The notes beneath the pieces were generated by a model. That model did not search any database. It saw only the letters and a list, made by a program, of their open reading frames with translations, and had not been told where the DNA came from. A stretch of 64,000 nucleotides of DNA, taken from Anderseniella sp963698275 (GTDB lineage: Bacteria; Pseudomonadota; Alphaproteobacteria; Rhizobiales; Aestuariivirgaceae). Every line of letters starts with the position of its first letter. Position 1 is the stretch's first letter. The position numbers and the translations under genes were made by a program. Shown piece by piece: positions 46,575-56,007 of the stretch. The stretch is from assembly GCA_963698275.1 (NCBI GenBank), contig CAVOQE010000009.1:310001-374000 (forward strand), read 5' to 3'.

Positions 46575-47755
46575 CCTCGTTCTGGAAAAAGAAATTCCGC
46601 AAGCTGTTTGCCGGCACGTTGAGGAGCGCAAACCTTCGCCACCGCGCGCATACCAAGATCTGCGCTCTCGGAGGCCGCGTCGCGCCTTGTGACAATGTCG
46701 CGGAGCCGCTCTATCAGCAACGCCGCATCATCTTGTTCAAGGTAACGTGCACCATCTCCAAGCACGGCGCGGACATCGCTGATGTCGGTGGACAGCACCA
46801 GCATGCCGGCGGCCGCCATCTCGGTGACTTTTGACGGAAAGGTCGTGTGGGCAAGAACACCTTCATTTGGTTTGAGAGCCAGACCTACATGTGCACGAGC
46901 CACAATTTCGCGATACTCTGCATCGGTTGTGCGGCCATGTACGATCAGGCCTGGGACTTCGCTGTGCGTTGCCAGCTCGCTCAATTGCGGCACTGAAGGC
47001 CCCTTTCCGGTCACCTCGAATACGACCGACCTGGCCCATTCAGGCGGGTCTGCTCTCAATTTGACAATTGCTTCAGCCAACAGATCTGCTCCCGTGTCCG
47101 GCGCAATGGTACCCCCCAGCAGCACATGAACCCGGGATGCCGACCAATCCCGTAGCGCAGCCGTTTTCTCCACAACACCATAATAACAGAAAGTTGGCCT
47201 GAGCCCGGTTTTGGTGACCAGTGCACTGCAGGCCAGCAGCGCACGGTCGCACAAGACTTCAAAAACTGATTTTCGGATTACATCCTTGATACGAACCAGC
47301 GCCGTCGTCCCTTCAATGGAACTGTCCTCCAGATCAAGCACCGTACGAAAACCCAGCACCTTCGCAACCACCAGGGCAACCAGATATGCCGGGAGCTGAT
47401 TGTAGAAAACAATAGTCTTGCGGCCCCGGCTGCGGCGCACTCTCCACAGGATGTAAACCGGTGAAAAAAGTGAGATGATTTCGGACAGTATCCGGGTATG
47501 GGTGAAGCGCATGTATACGACAGGAACACCATGGCTGCGTCGCGCTGTGGCAGAAAAACTACGAGCAGAACCGTCAGCACGACCACGGCCCATGCTCAAA
47601 ACCAGCGGTTTTACACCGGCCCCGACAAGCGCTCGGGCCATAAGAAACACTTTGCGGGAGGCCGCCGGACTATCCGTGACAATGCCTCTTTCGGTCCGGG
47701 TATGATCATCTATCGCATTGCACAGAATTATCAGTCTATCCCCTGGAGAAGTCAT
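46571..47755 (-). CDS. Glycosyltransferase, family 4-like
   Basis: A 394-residue GT-B protein. The N-terminal domain contains a hydrophobic patch (YILWRVRRSRGRKTIVFYNQLPAYLVALVVAKVLGF) that may dock on the membrane. The donor domain has VHVLLGGTIAPDTGADLLAEAI, HGRTTDAEYREIVARAHVGLALKPNEG and FPSKVTEMAAAGMLVLSTDISD, the last being the E-x-A/G-A-G donor-binding motif. It overlaps the acyltransferase gene upstream by 4 bases (47752-47755) and the GT downstream by 4, so synthesis is coupled. Specificity is unknown. Confidence 0.8.
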   Translation of the reverse strand: MTSPGDRLIILCNAIDDHTRTERGIVTDSPAASRKVFLMARALVGAGVKPLVLSMGRGRADGSARSFSATARRSHGVPVVYMRFTHTRILSEIISLFSPVYILWRVRRSRGRKTIVFYNQLPAYLVALVVAKVLGFRTVLDLEDSSIEGTTALVRIKDVIRKSVFEVLCDRALLACSALVTKTGLRPTFCYYGVVEKTAALRDWSASRVHVLLGGTIAPDTGADLLAEAIVKLRADPPEWARSVVFEVTGKGPSVPQLSELATHSEVPGLIVHGRTTDAEYREIVARAHVGLALKPNEGVLAHTTFPSKVTEMAAAGMLVLSTDISDVRAVLGDGARYLEQDDAALLIERLRDIVTRRDAASESADLGMRAVAKVCAPQRAGKQLAEFLFPERG

Positions 47756-48243
47756 GCCAGGTCTTTCTTCTTCACCGCCGGCACACCAGCGACCAGTGTA
47801 TTGGGAGCTACATCACGGGTCACCACGGCGCCCGCCGCAACGATCGATCCCGCTCCAACGGTAACGCCGCCGAGAATAAGCGCTCGTGCACCGATCCAGC
47901 ATCCGGCTTCCACCACAATCCCTTTGGCAGTTCCGGCCCCGGCGCGACGCTCGGACGGGCCTGTCTGATGACTGCCGGTCACAAATTCTGCTCCCGGCCC
48001 GATATCGCAATTGTCTTTGATACGGATGGGGGCCTCGGGGTGGGTATGTATCACCACCCCCGGGCTCAACCATGTGCCACGACCGAATTCCAGCTGCCCT
48101 CTGCCGAAAATCCAGCCATGACCGCAAACACAGGTATCTTTGGCAACAGTTACGGATGCCAGGCTCAGCAACAACCTGCGCAATGCAAATAGTCTGGTGG
48201 GCGGAAGTGCCCACAAGAGGAAATTCAACAGGTGTCTCAGCAA
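47752..48243 (-). CDS. Hexapeptide-repeat O-acyltransferase
   Basis: A 163-residue left-handed beta-helix enzyme of the WcaF/NodL/maltose-acetyltransferase type. Hexapeptide repeats run from about residue 40 (FGRGTWLSPGVVI, IKDNCDIGPGAEF) to IVVEAGCWIGARALILGGVTVGAGSIVAAGAVVTRDV, with the usual C-terminal NTLVAGVPAV. The probable active His is in VTGSHQ, near residue 93. It should acetylate a sugar of the polysaccharide from acetyl-CoA. The first 30 residues are hydrophobic. The frame opens with TTG at 48243 with only a weak ribosome-binding match, so the exact start is uncertain. It is the first gene of the coupled run of three glycosyltransferases. Confidence 0.82.
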   Translation of the reverse strand: MLRHLLNFLLWALPPTRLFALRRLLLSLASVTVAKDTCVCGHGWIFGRGQLEFGRGTWLSPGVVIHTHPEAPIRIKDNCDIGPGAEFVTGSHQTGPSERRAGAGTAKGIVVEAGCWIGARALILGGVTVGAGSIVAAGAVVTRDVAPNTLVAGVPAVKKKDLA

Positions 48244-48330
48244 GATGTGCTCATGGTTTTGATCGGGAAAAAGTGGCGGTTATTAAGAGTTCAGACGAGA
48301 AAAACATACGATCAACCCATCTGAAAACAG

Positions 48331-49230
48331 TCATTTAAGCCGTGCCAGCCATGGAAATTTCATCAGCAGAATCGACTTCCAGTTAACCCTGGCCCAGACA
48401 CGTTCATCGATCATGTCGCGGGTGTTGTCGGCTTGCACCGCATCTGGCGGTTGTTCAAGCCCACCATCAACATCGCAAGCGGCCATCGTGGCGATCTGGT
48501 TTTCAGAGTTCATGGTATGCGTGGCGTCGGGGCCAAAACCGATGTTTTGAACAAGGTTGACACTTGGCCTGACCGTCAATGCTCCCTTGCGCCACAGTGT
48601 AAGCAGCCACTGATAATCCCAGGTATCGATGCGACCGCTGGTGAGTTCCCTATATATGCGGTGCCAGTAAAGGTAGGCAATCGGCCGGTTCCACCACATA
48701 CGGCGCAGGATTTCACTGGGCATTTCCGGATCAACCTCATAATCGGCCCAGCGATCTCGCCACGTTGCCCACCCCCACATCAAGGCAAAATTGGAAAAAT
48801 AGTGCCCGCTCGGGGTTGTGGAACCGGAGAAATTTGAGCCTGAAATACTGTAGATGCGCCGGTCCGAGGCATACCGCTCCAGCATGTCCTGAGTAAACCG
48901 GAAGAAAGCCGGCGATGGACAGCAATCATCCTCCAGAATGATGGCGCGTTCGACTTTGGAGAATACCCAGTCAATCCCCGAAGAAATCCGCTGCTTGCAT
49001 CCAAGGTTGGTTTCCGAGAAGTTGGTAAACACCTCGCACGGCCAATCGACTGACGAAACAATCGATCGAACTTCCGCAACTCTTTCTGCTTCTCCGTGCC
49101 GGTCAGCGCGCGCGCCGTCAGCGACAAGCAAAAGCACCCGCGGTCGCGCTGCCGCAATTGCTGCGAACACCGTGCGTGTAGGTTCCGGGCGATTGAAAAC
49201 GAAAAAGGCTACCGGTGTTGTCAGCGCCAT
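48331..49230 (-). CDS. Glycosyltransferase-like protein (GT-A, HlpA/GNT-I type)
   Basis: 299 residues. It opens TTPVAFFVFNRPEPTRTVFAAI and has an acidic ILEDDCCPSPAFFRF motif near 97, the DxD equivalent, then ALMWGWATWRDRWADYE and YQWLLTLWRKGALTVRPSVNLVQNIGFG. This pattern belongs to a family often annotated as hemolytic protein HlpA-like, in reality related to GT-A glycosyltransferases found in capsule and exopolysaccharide loci. It sits between the FkbM methyltransferase and the acyltransferase on the same strand. The enzyme's sugar is unknown. Confidence 0.72.
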   Translation of the reverse strand: MALTTPVAFFVFNRPEPTRTVFAAIAAARPRVLLLVADGARADRHGEAERVAEVRSIVSSVDWPCEVFTNFSETNLGCKQRISSGIDWVFSKVERAIILEDDCCPSPAFFRFTQDMLERYASDRRIYSISGSNFSGSTTPSGHYFSNFALMWGWATWRDRWADYEVDPEMPSEILRRMWWNRPIAYLYWHRIYRELTSGRIDTWDYQWLLTLWRKGALTVRPSVNLVQNIGFGPDATHTMNSENQIATMAACDVDGGLEQPPDAVQADNTRDMIDERVWARVNWKSILLMKFPWLARLK

Positions 49231-49254
49231 CAGCCGATCCTCACAGAATTATCA

Positions 49255-49962
49255 TCAGATCGACCGGCGATCGACATACATCACGGTATTCACAGCCTTG
49301 CCAAAAACAACGTAGCCAACGGTGGTCATGAATTGCGCACAAGGGTCTGCTGCCAGATCATCCATGGTCTTGCCCAGGGATTCAGCCAGAACAACCTTCG
49401 GCCGAAATCTCTCCCAGTCATTGGACTGCAACACACTCAGGTCATGCCCTTCTGCATCCACCGTCAACAGATCGACAATCCCGGCAGGACAATGTTCATC
49501 CAGGATGTCGGCCAAGGGTTGCAGTGGCACATCCACTATCCTGTCAATGCGCCAATCACCGGTGGAGTGTTCTGCAGCCACCTGTGCATCAAAAGTATTG
49601 AGGGCCGGCTCATTGAATACGTGAAATTTCGCACTGCCCGGAGTGTCGGAAACACCGATTTCAAGATTGATATCCCCGGCACGATGTTTGTGAAATTTGG
49701 CCATTGAACCGGGCATCGCATCAATATTGATACCGCGCCACCCTGCCTTGTACAGCAGGCACGTGTTTGAAAACCGATATGGATGATGGGCACCGACATC
49801 GACGTAAAACCCGTTTGTCCGATAGTCGAAATAACGCCACAGGAGCCGGTCTTCTCCTTCTTGAGACCAACTTCTTTCACCGATACGCATACGCCACTCG
49901 CGCCATATGGATATTTTTTCGCCCAAAATCTTACGGGCAAGCTTTTTGACAGTTTCTCTCAT
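49255..49962 (-). CDS. FkbM-family methyltransferase
   Basis: A 235-residue SAM-dependent methyltransferase. The SAM motif GFYVDVGAHHPYRFSNT is near 50, GWRGINIDAMPGS is motif II, and VDLLTVDAEGHDLSVLQ is the late conserved acidic segment. FkbM enzymes O-methylate sugars or polyketides; here a polysaccharide sugar is likely. The start at 49962 overlaps the flippase stop by 4 bases (ATGA). The track-length reading to 50184 would place 74 extra low-quality residues inside the flippase and is rejected. Confidence 0.83.
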   Translation of the reverse strand: MRETVKKLARKILGEKISIWREWRMRIGERSWSQEGEDRLLWRYFDYRTNGFYVDVGAHHPYRFSNTCLLYKAGWRGINIDAMPGSMAKFHKHRAGDINLEIGVSDTPGSAKFHVFNEPALNTFDAQVAAEHSTGDWRIDRIVDVPLQPLADILDEHCPAGIVDLLTVDAEGHDLSVLQSNDWERFRPKVVLAESLGKTMDDLAADPCAQFMTTVGYVVFGKAVNTVMYVDRRSI

Positions 49963-51299
49963 GGCAATCCGATTGCGCGCATCTGAAGCCGAAAAATCGG
50001 TCTCGTAGGTGTGAAAAACAAATTTAGCAGAACAGCTGAAACAGCATAGCTGGTGATTGACGCCCAGGCTGCGCCAACCACGCCAAACTGCGGAATCAGC
50101 GCAAAGTTCAAAGCTGAACTCACGACTGCTCCTGCAAGGGCTTGGTAAAGCGCGAAACGCAGCAGCCCATTGTTTACAAACCATGAACTTGAAGCCACTC
50201 CCAATCCGACAAACAGTCCCGACCAGGCATGCACGGCGAGAACCTGCGCTGCACCTGAATACTCGGCCCCATAGAGAATACTGACAACGAATGGAGCGCC
50301 AATGCTGAGAGACAGCGCTGCAACAGTGGAAATAACCACGATGACGCGCATCACTTTCAGAAGCAATTCTTCATAGGACTGGGCTGACTTCACATGTTCT
50401 GCAGCAAGGCGGGGGACAAAGGCCGTCATCATCGCAACCGGAATGAAATACCATATTTCAGAAATTCTCATTGCGGCCGCATAAATGCCCACCGCGCGAT
50501 CATTTAGCAGTTGCCCGATGATGACCTGATCGATCCGCATGTAAATTCCGATGGCCAGAAGCCGAACAATCAGGGGCCAGCTCTCTGTCAGCAGCCGTCG
50601 TGCCTCTGCCAGCGTGGCATTTGCCAGGCTCAGGCCAATATCCAGACGGCGCGAATATACGTAGAGCGCGACCCCCACCAGGGCGAATTCAAAGGTTATC
50701 AGCCCGGCGAAAACCATTAGCGGCGCGCCCAGTAAGATAGCAGCGATCTTTGCAATTGCAGCTATCAAAAATGCAACATTGCGCATAATCACAATCGGGC
50801 GAACCTGATTGCGCGCCTGGCAAAGCTGATCAACAACGTCAAGCGCCTGGGGCAAGAAGGATGCCCCGAGAACAACGGACATCACGACCAGCTCATGGCT
50901 GTCCGGTCGCGTTACAATGACCGTGAGAGTCGCTATTGCGATCGATACCACAGCTCCCAGCAACCGCAATGCCAGGGCCGTTGATGCAATTTCCGCAGAG
51001 CGCGCCGATTCTCGTACAAAATCGCGAACAACAATATCGGGCAACCCCATGGTCGCCAGCGCGGATATCAGCCAGACAACAGCCTGCACGTAATTCAGGG
51101 CACCAAACCGTTCAGGCCCCAGATAACGCGCCACCCAAACGCTAACAAAAAGCCCCACACCGAGACGGACAATTTTATCGGCAACCAGCCAGCCTGTGTT
51201 CTCGAGCAGGGTCTGCAAGAGGCGTCTGCCGGCCAGGTGCGAACGTAACGGTCCCGGTACTACACGTAGCCACAGGCTGTCGGCGGCTTGCTTAGCCAT
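49959..51299 (-). CDS. Polysaccharide flippase (Wzx-like, MATE/MVF superfamily)
   Basis: A 446-residue membrane protein with about 12 hydrophobic segments. It begins with the amphipathic helix and KIVRLGVGLFVSVWVARYLGPERFGALNYVQAVVWLIS segment typical of oligosaccharide flippases, and has further typical stretches (SWPLIVRLLAIGIYMRIDQVIIGQLLNDRAVGIYAAAMRISE). It should move the undecaprenyl-linked repeat unit across the inner membrane. It is coupled to the FkbM gene downstream and 86 bases after the polymerase gene. The export route is therefore Wzx/Wzy-like, fitting the BY-kinase at the right edge. Confidence 0.87.
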   Translation of the reverse strand: MAKQAADSLWLRVVPGPLRSHLAGRRLLQTLLENTGWLVADKIVRLGVGLFVSVWVARYLGPERFGALNYVQAVVWLISALATMGLPDIVVRDFVRESARSAEIASTALALRLLGAVVSIAIATLTVIVTRPDSHELVVMSVVLGASFLPQALDVVDQLCQARNQVRPIVIMRNVAFLIAAIAKIAAILLGAPLMVFAGLITFEFALVGVALYVYSRRLDIGLSLANATLAEARRLLTESWPLIVRLLAIGIYMRIDQVIIGQLLNDRAVGIYAAAMRISEIWYFIPVAMMTAFVPRLAAEHVKSAQSYEELLLKVMRVIVVISTVAALSLSIGAPFVVSILYGAEYSGAAQVLAVHAWSGLFVGLGVASSSWFVNNGLLRFALYQALAGAVVSSALNFALIPQFGVVGAAWASITSYAVSAVLLNLFFTPTRPIFRLQMRAIGLP

Positions 51300-51385
51300 G
51301 ACGCCCTCGCAATTGCCGCAACGAGCAGCTGCCCGATATCAACCTGGGCAACAAAACAACTCTCCGGATGGTGTTTGTGGCGGGT

Positions 51386-52855
51386 TCAGGATTTTTGCTC
51401 CTGCATTTGAACTGCACTTGTTCTTCTAAGAGGTAAAAGCAGGTGCAGTAATACATTGCCGATAACAAAGAAGAAGAATATCGAGTCGGACGTCGCTGGC
51501 ACCATGATCATGTAAAACAAGTTGATATTTGCAGCAAATATCAGCATCAGGCTGAATATATCCGGACGCTTGGCGTACATACGCCATGTCATGGCGCTCA
51601 AAATCCCAACTAGAAACATAAACAGGAATGCACCGATATGGCCAAAATCGAGCACATAGCTGGCGAAAGCAGTTGCCCAGCCATGGCTCATGAACCGTCC
51701 ACTTTCCATCATTACCTGCAGTCGCTGCATCGCCTCAACAACTGAGGTATCTGTCAGGATTTCAAACCGACGGGCCAGCCAGGGGAAGGTAAACGTACCG
51801 CCATAGAATCCTTCATATTGAATCGTCAGGAATCCCGAGAACAGTGATATGCCACTGGAGAAGTATATTATCGCCTCGTAGATCGCATCTCCGATATCAT
51901 ACGGGATGCTGGAGAGGATTTTGTATACTTCCTGCTGGGGCTCTACTCTAAACACGTAAAACAGGTACTCGCTCTTCGACAGCGAGTTTGTTTGATCCTG
52001 CCGGAATACAGCAACCAACCCCATGTAAAACACACCACCGACAACACTTACGGTGGCAAAAAATCTGGCAAAAAGGCCAAGTTTTTTCACTCTTCGATAA
52101 AAGCCAAACGGATTTGCGTTCTTGTAAATTTTGCGCAGCGGCAAACGGTAAAGGAAACACAGGGCCACGATGATCAGAATTTGAAATACTGTTTGCCGCC
52201 CAGCAGAAAGAATAGACAGGAAAGTTGCGGAAAATGCACTTGTAAGCCACAGAACACGGCGTATTGGGCTGATCATTTCCCAGCCGATTATAGCTGCAGC
52301 CAAAGCAACCCAACTGCACCAGACCAGAAGCGGAGCAAGCCGCGAGAGCGCCCCAACTTCTCGGCTGGAAAATTGATCACGAAGAATGAAAAGATCCCCG
52401 ACATTGGCGCGAACGATAAGGATCATTTCAATCGCAAAGAACACTGCCCCCAGTATTCCCAAGATGGCCATATAGCTGATTATGTTTCTATAATATAATA
52501 TGGAATCAACAACTTCCATACAATGACTGTCGGATGTTTTGATCGGGTGCGGAGATGAATGAAACGTAACAAGATATCCAACACTCGCGGCTGAAACATA
52601 GAAAAAGATATATAACAGAGCATCGAGACTGATTGCCGGGTGAGTGTAAGTAAGCAAACCGGTCATGGAAGGTGCCAGTGCGAGGACCCAAGGCCACCAA
52701 ATCCAGGAAAAGGTGCCGATGGGGTTTTTCTTGACCGCCATTATCAATATCAGGCCGGTCATTGATAGGAAATAACCTATCAACGGAGTGGGCCAATTCG
52801 CGGCGTATGCAACCACGGTCACACCACAGGCGAGAATAATCAGGATTCTATTCAT
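51386..52855 (-). CDS. Wzy-like polysaccharide polymerase (membrane protein)
   Basis: 489 residues with about 12 membrane segments, starting MNRILIILACGVTVVAYAAN. The cytoplasmic/periplasmic loops include a large central one with RLPLRKIYKNANPFGFYRRVKKLG. The order next to a flippase and glycosyltransferases, and the low sequence conservation, are typical of O-antigen/EPS repeat-unit polymerases (oligosaccharide repeat unit polymerase family). G+C is lower by eye than in the flanking genes, common for wzy. No catalytic motif is decisive, so the call rests on topology and context. Confidence 0.7.
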   Translation of the reverse strand: MNRILIILACGVTVVAYAANWPTPLIGYFLSMTGLILIMAVKKNPIGTFSWIWWPWVLALAPSMTGLLTYTHPAISLDALLYIFFYVSAASVGYLVTFHSSPHPIKTSDSHCMEVVDSILYYRNIISYMAILGILGAVFFAIEMILIVRANVGDLFILRDQFSSREVGALSRLAPLLVWCSWVALAAAIIGWEMISPIRRVLWLTSAFSATFLSILSAGRQTVFQILIIVALCFLYRLPLRKIYKNANPFGFYRRVKKLGLFARFFATVSVVGGVFYMGLVAVFRQDQTNSLSKSEYLFYVFRVEPQQEVYKILSSIPYDIGDAIYEAIIYFSSGISLFSGFLTIQYEGFYGGTFTFPWLARRFEILTDTSVVEAMQRLQVMMESGRFMSHGWATAFASYVLDFGHIGAFLFMFLVGILSAMTWRMYAKRPDIFSLMLIFAANINLFYMIMVPATSDSIFFFFVIGNVLLHLLLPLRRTSAVQMQEQKS

Positions 52856-53037
52856 TGCTGAATGAATTTCGATCGTTGATGCAATGTATCACGGTTCAAA
52901 ATGCAGGTTTGCAACGGTGCAAGGTGTAGTTTCAGAGATAAAACGCCGTCTTACGATAGAGTTCGACGAAATCAGCATCGTCAGGAAACCAGGCTGAAAA
53001 TACCGTTCGCCTGGCACGAGTTATTGGTCAACCAAAG

Positions 53038-53961
53038 TCATATTTCCTTGCCCATCACGGCAAATTTCCGGGCATCCCGCAGGCGATCAGCGACTTCCGG
53101 GTTGGCCCGCAGGAAAATTCCATTGTTTGATGGTTGCACAGGGCCATTTTGGGACAATTTGCGCTCAACAGGGTCGTAATACCAGCGGGTAAACCCATGC
53201 GCCGTTAAGGTATCAACCACACCTGCTCCGGTGTCTTCTGTGATTATCCCCAGCAGACCTGTCTTTGCCAATGTATCGGCGGCGCCTCGAAGCACCTCCG
53301 CCTCAAAGCCTTCGACATCCATCTTGATGAGAGCCGGCTGTTCACTACCAAGCACGGCATCCAGCCGGGCAAGCCTGACTTCGCGCACATTTGTCTCTTC
53401 GCGCGCAGCGACCCTGTTTATGGTGTCCAGCCCGACGGTAAAGTTTACTGTTCCTTCCGAGGCTCCCAGAGCCGTCTCTTCAACGATTACCCGGTCCTCA
53501 ATGCCATTTGCCAGGATGTTTCGTCTGAGCGCTGCCGCGGTAACCGGATCCGGCTCAACACATATCGTTCTCGCGCCGCAAACCTTTGACGCCAAAACAG
53601 TGTAGCTGCCGACATTGGCTCCGATATCAACGAACAGATCGTCCGGGCGCAACAGATGTAACAAAAACGCCATATCGACAAACTCGTGCAGGCCGCAATA
53701 GACATTACCGGTAGCCCCTGTCATGCCTCGCTTGACCACAAGCCTGGATCCTTCGATCCACTCAACTTCGACCTCATCCTTCAATCGGCTCTCGATCTGC
53801 CATCTGACAAAACGAGACACCGCCTTGACAGGATGGCCGGTGTTGAGGGGATGACTGGTAATATATCTAAGGGTTGAAAGTAGACTCAAAAGCCTCGTCC
53901 TCGGTAAACCTGCAAGCTTGGCATGATCACGATCCGCGGCCCTGAGCCATGTCGGCTTCAT
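53038..53961 (-). CDS. FkbM-family methyltransferase
   Basis: About 307 residues. SAM motif I is DLFVDIGANVGSYTVLASKV (about 112-131), motif II is ARTICVEPDPVTAAALRRNI, and ALIKMDVEGFEAEVLRGA lies near 210. The first 80 residues are a helical extension. An ATG at 53961 (GTG at 53967 also possible) overlaps the GDP-fucose synthase gene by about 35 bases, so translation is likely coupled. With the other FkbM enzyme at 49255, two different O-methyl groups may be placed on the polysaccharide, possibly on fucose or another deoxysugar; that link is inference from gene order. Confidence 0.83.
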   Translation of the reverse strand: MKPTWLRAADRDHAKLAGLPRTRLLSLLSTLRYITSHPLNTGHPVKAVSRFVRWQIESRLKDEVEVEWIEGSRLVVKRGMTGATGNVYCGLHEFVDMAFLLHLLRPDDLFVDIGANVGSYTVLASKVCGARTICVEPDPVTAAALRRNILANGIEDRVIVEETALGASEGTVNFTVGLDTINRVAAREETNVREVRLARLDAVLGSEQPALIKMDVEGFEAEVLRGAADTLAKTGLLGIITEDTGAGVVDTLTAHGFTRWYYDPVERKLSQNGPVQPSNNGIFLRANPEVADRLRDARKFAVMGKEI

Positions 53962-54898
53962 GCTCACTCAGGAAGCGCGCATATGTATCCTGCAGCCCGT
54001 CTTCAAGACCCTGGGCAATGTTCCAGCCCAGACTTTTCAACTTTGACACATCCGACAGCTTGCGAGGCGTACCGTCAGGTTTTGACGCATCAAACTCCAG
54101 CGCCCCGTCAAATCCCACCACCTTGCAAATGGCCTCTGCCAGTTCACGGATCGACACCTCCTCGCCGGACCCCACATTGACATGCCCGTCACCGGAATAG
54201 TGCTTCGCGAGAAACACCACAGCATCGGCCAGGTCATCAACATGCAGGAACTCCCGCAGCGGATTGCCTGACCCCCAGACCGTCAGGGCCTTGGCCCCTG
54301 AAGCTTTGGCTTCGTGGGCTTTTCGCAGCAGCGCCGGCAGCACATGTGATGTCTCGAGGTCATAATTGTCACCGGGGCCGTAAAGATTTGTCGGCTGTGC
54401 AGCGATGAAGTCACAACCGTATTGCCTGCGATACGCCTGGCACAGCTTGATGCCGGCAATCTTGGCAATGGCATACCACTCATTGGTCGGCTCAAGCGGC
54501 CCGGTCAGCAACGCCTCTTCCGGGATCGGCTGCGGTGCCAGTTTCGGATAGATGCAGGTCGAGCCCAGGAAAACCAGTTTCTCGACATCAGCCCTGAACG
54601 CAGCGTGGATGATATTCGCCTCGATCATCAGGTTTTCATAAAGGAACTGTGCCGGATATGAGTTGTTCGCCTGAATGCCACCGACTTTGGCTGCTGCCAG
54701 AAACACCACTTGTGGCCGGTTGGCGTTCATCCACCCCTCCACCTCTTCCTGGCGGGTAAGGTCGGTATCTTCACGTCCAGCCGTCAGTACGGAACACGCC
54801 TCAGACTGCAGTCTGCGAACCAGGGCAGAACCAACCATGCCCCGATGACCGGCCACCCAGACGGACTTGCCGTGAAGTGAGAAGACCGGATCACTCAT
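53927..54898 (-). CDS. fcl: GDP-L-fucose synthase
   Basis: A 323-residue SDR epimerase/reductase. NADP motif AGHRGMVGSALVRRL lies at about 16-30. The family stretches are FLAAAKVGGIQANN, the STCIYPKLAPQPIPE segment, ALLTGPLEPTNEWYAIAKIAGIKLCQAY with the catalytic Tyr/Lys near 140, and QPTNLYGPGDNYD. It converts GDP-4-keto-6-deoxymannose, the product of Gmd, to GDP-L-fucose. It overlaps the gmd gene by 8 bases and the FkbM gene by about 35. The assignment is strong by motif and neighbour. Confidence 0.93.
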   Translation of the reverse strand: MSDPVFSLHGKSVWVAGHRGMVGSALVRRLQSEACSVLTAGREDTDLTRQEEVEGWMNANRPQVVFLAAAKVGGIQANNSYPAQFLYENLMIEANIIHAAFRADVEKLVFLGSTCIYPKLAPQPIPEEALLTGPLEPTNEWYAIAKIAGIKLCQAYRRQYGCDFIAAQPTNLYGPGDNYDLETSHVLPALLRKAHEAKASGAKALTVWGSGNPLREFLHVDDLADAVVFLAKHYSGDGHVNVGSGEEVSIRELAEAICKVVGFDGALEFDASKPDGTPRKLSDVSKLKSLGWNIAQGLEDGLQDTYARFLSEHEADMAQGRGS

Positions 54899-55958
54899 GA
54901 CGGTTTTTGCGGTGCTCGTCCGCCACCTGTTTCAAATCTTCCCGAACCATTTCTGAAACCAGTTCCGACAGCGTCGTCGTGGCGCTCCAGCCAAGTTTCT
55001 CCTTGGCCTTGCTCGGATCCCCGATCAGAAGTTCGACCTCCGTGGGGCGGAAATAGCGCGGATCAACGCGCACCAGCAACCGGCCGGATGCCTTGTCAGT
55101 GCCGGTTTCCTCAACCCCTTCGCCGCTCCATTCGATATCGGTGCCAACTTCCTTGAACGCCGCATCGACGAATGATCGCACTGTCTGGGTTTCGCCTGTC
55201 GCCAATACGAAATCATCCGGCTCATCGTGTTGAACAATCCGCCACATGCCTTCCACATAATCACGCGCATGTCCCCAGTCGCGCTTGGCATCAAGGTTAC
55301 CGAGATACAGCGTGTCCTGAAGCCCCAGATGAATTGCCGCCACCGCCCGGGTGATCTTGCGGGTCACAAATGTCTCCCCGCGAATGGGGCTTTCATGGTT
55401 GAACAGGATGCCGTTTGAGGCATGGAAACCGTACGCTTCCCGGTAGTTTACCGTAATCCAGTAGGCATAAAGCTTTGCTGCGGCATAAGGCGATCGTGGA
55501 TAAAACGGTGTTGTCTCAGACTGCGGTATCTCCTGCACCTTGCCGTAAAGTTCCGACGTCGATGCCTGATAAAACCGTGTCTTGTCTCCCAGCTTCAACA
55601 ACCGCATTGCCTCGAGAAGCCGCAAGGTCCCTATGCCATCCGCATTGGCGGTATATTCAGCAGTATCAAAGCTCACCTGCACATGCGACTGGGCCGCCAG
55701 GTTGTAGACTTCATCCGGCTGGACTTCCTGCATCAACCGGATGAGGTTGGTTGCATCGGTCATGTCGCCAAAATGCAGAAACATCTTTACACCCTGCTCG
55801 TGAGGGTCGTGATAAAGATGATCAATACGGCCGGTGTTAAATGATGACGAACGCCGTTTGACACCATGCACCTCATAGCCTTTTGCAAGAAGAAGTTCGG
55901 CCAGATAGGCCCCGTCCTGGCCGGTAATGCCGGTAATCAGCGCTCGTTTCACAGTCAC
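54891..55958 (-). CDS. gmd: GDP-mannose 4,6-dehydratase
   Basis: A 355-residue SDR. NAD(P) motif ITGITGQDGAYLAELL (about 8-23) is followed by YEVHGVKRRSSSFNTGRIDHLY, AAQSHVQVSFDTAEYTA, ASTSELYGKVQEIPQSE, TPFYPRSPYAAAKLYAYW with the catalytic Tyr/Lys, LFNHESPIRGETFVTRKI and GNLDAKRDWGHARDYVEGMW, all diagnostic of Gmd. It converts GDP-mannose to GDP-4-keto-6-deoxymannose. The GTG start at 55958 follows GAAAGG. It feeds the adjacent Fcl, and the GDP-mannose comes from the pyrophosphorylase at 59159. Confidence 0.95.
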   Translation of the reverse strand: MTVKRALITGITGQDGAYLAELLLAKGYEVHGVKRRSSSFNTGRIDHLYHDPHEQGVKMFLHFGDMTDATNLIRLMQEVQPDEVYNLAAQSHVQVSFDTAEYTANADGIGTLRLLEAMRLLKLGDKTRFYQASTSELYGKVQEIPQSETTPFYPRSPYAAAKLYAYWITVNYREAYGFHASNGILFNHESPIRGETFVTRKITRAVAAIHLGLQDTLYLGNLDAKRDWGHARDYVEGMWRIVQHDEPDDFVLATGETQTVRSFVDAAFKEVGTDIEWSGEGVEETGTDKASGRLLVRVDPRYFRPTEVELLIGDPSKAKEKLGWSATTTLSELVSEMVREDLKQVADEHRKNRHE

Positions 55959-56007
55959 ATGAGACCTTTCAGAAGAATAAATTGTCTGCCGGATTGAACC
56001 AGTAGTG

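Noticed and set aside
49963..50184. N-terminal extension of the FkbM protein
   Set aside because: 74 atypical residues lying within the flippase gene; the ATGA overlap at 49962 gives the proper start.
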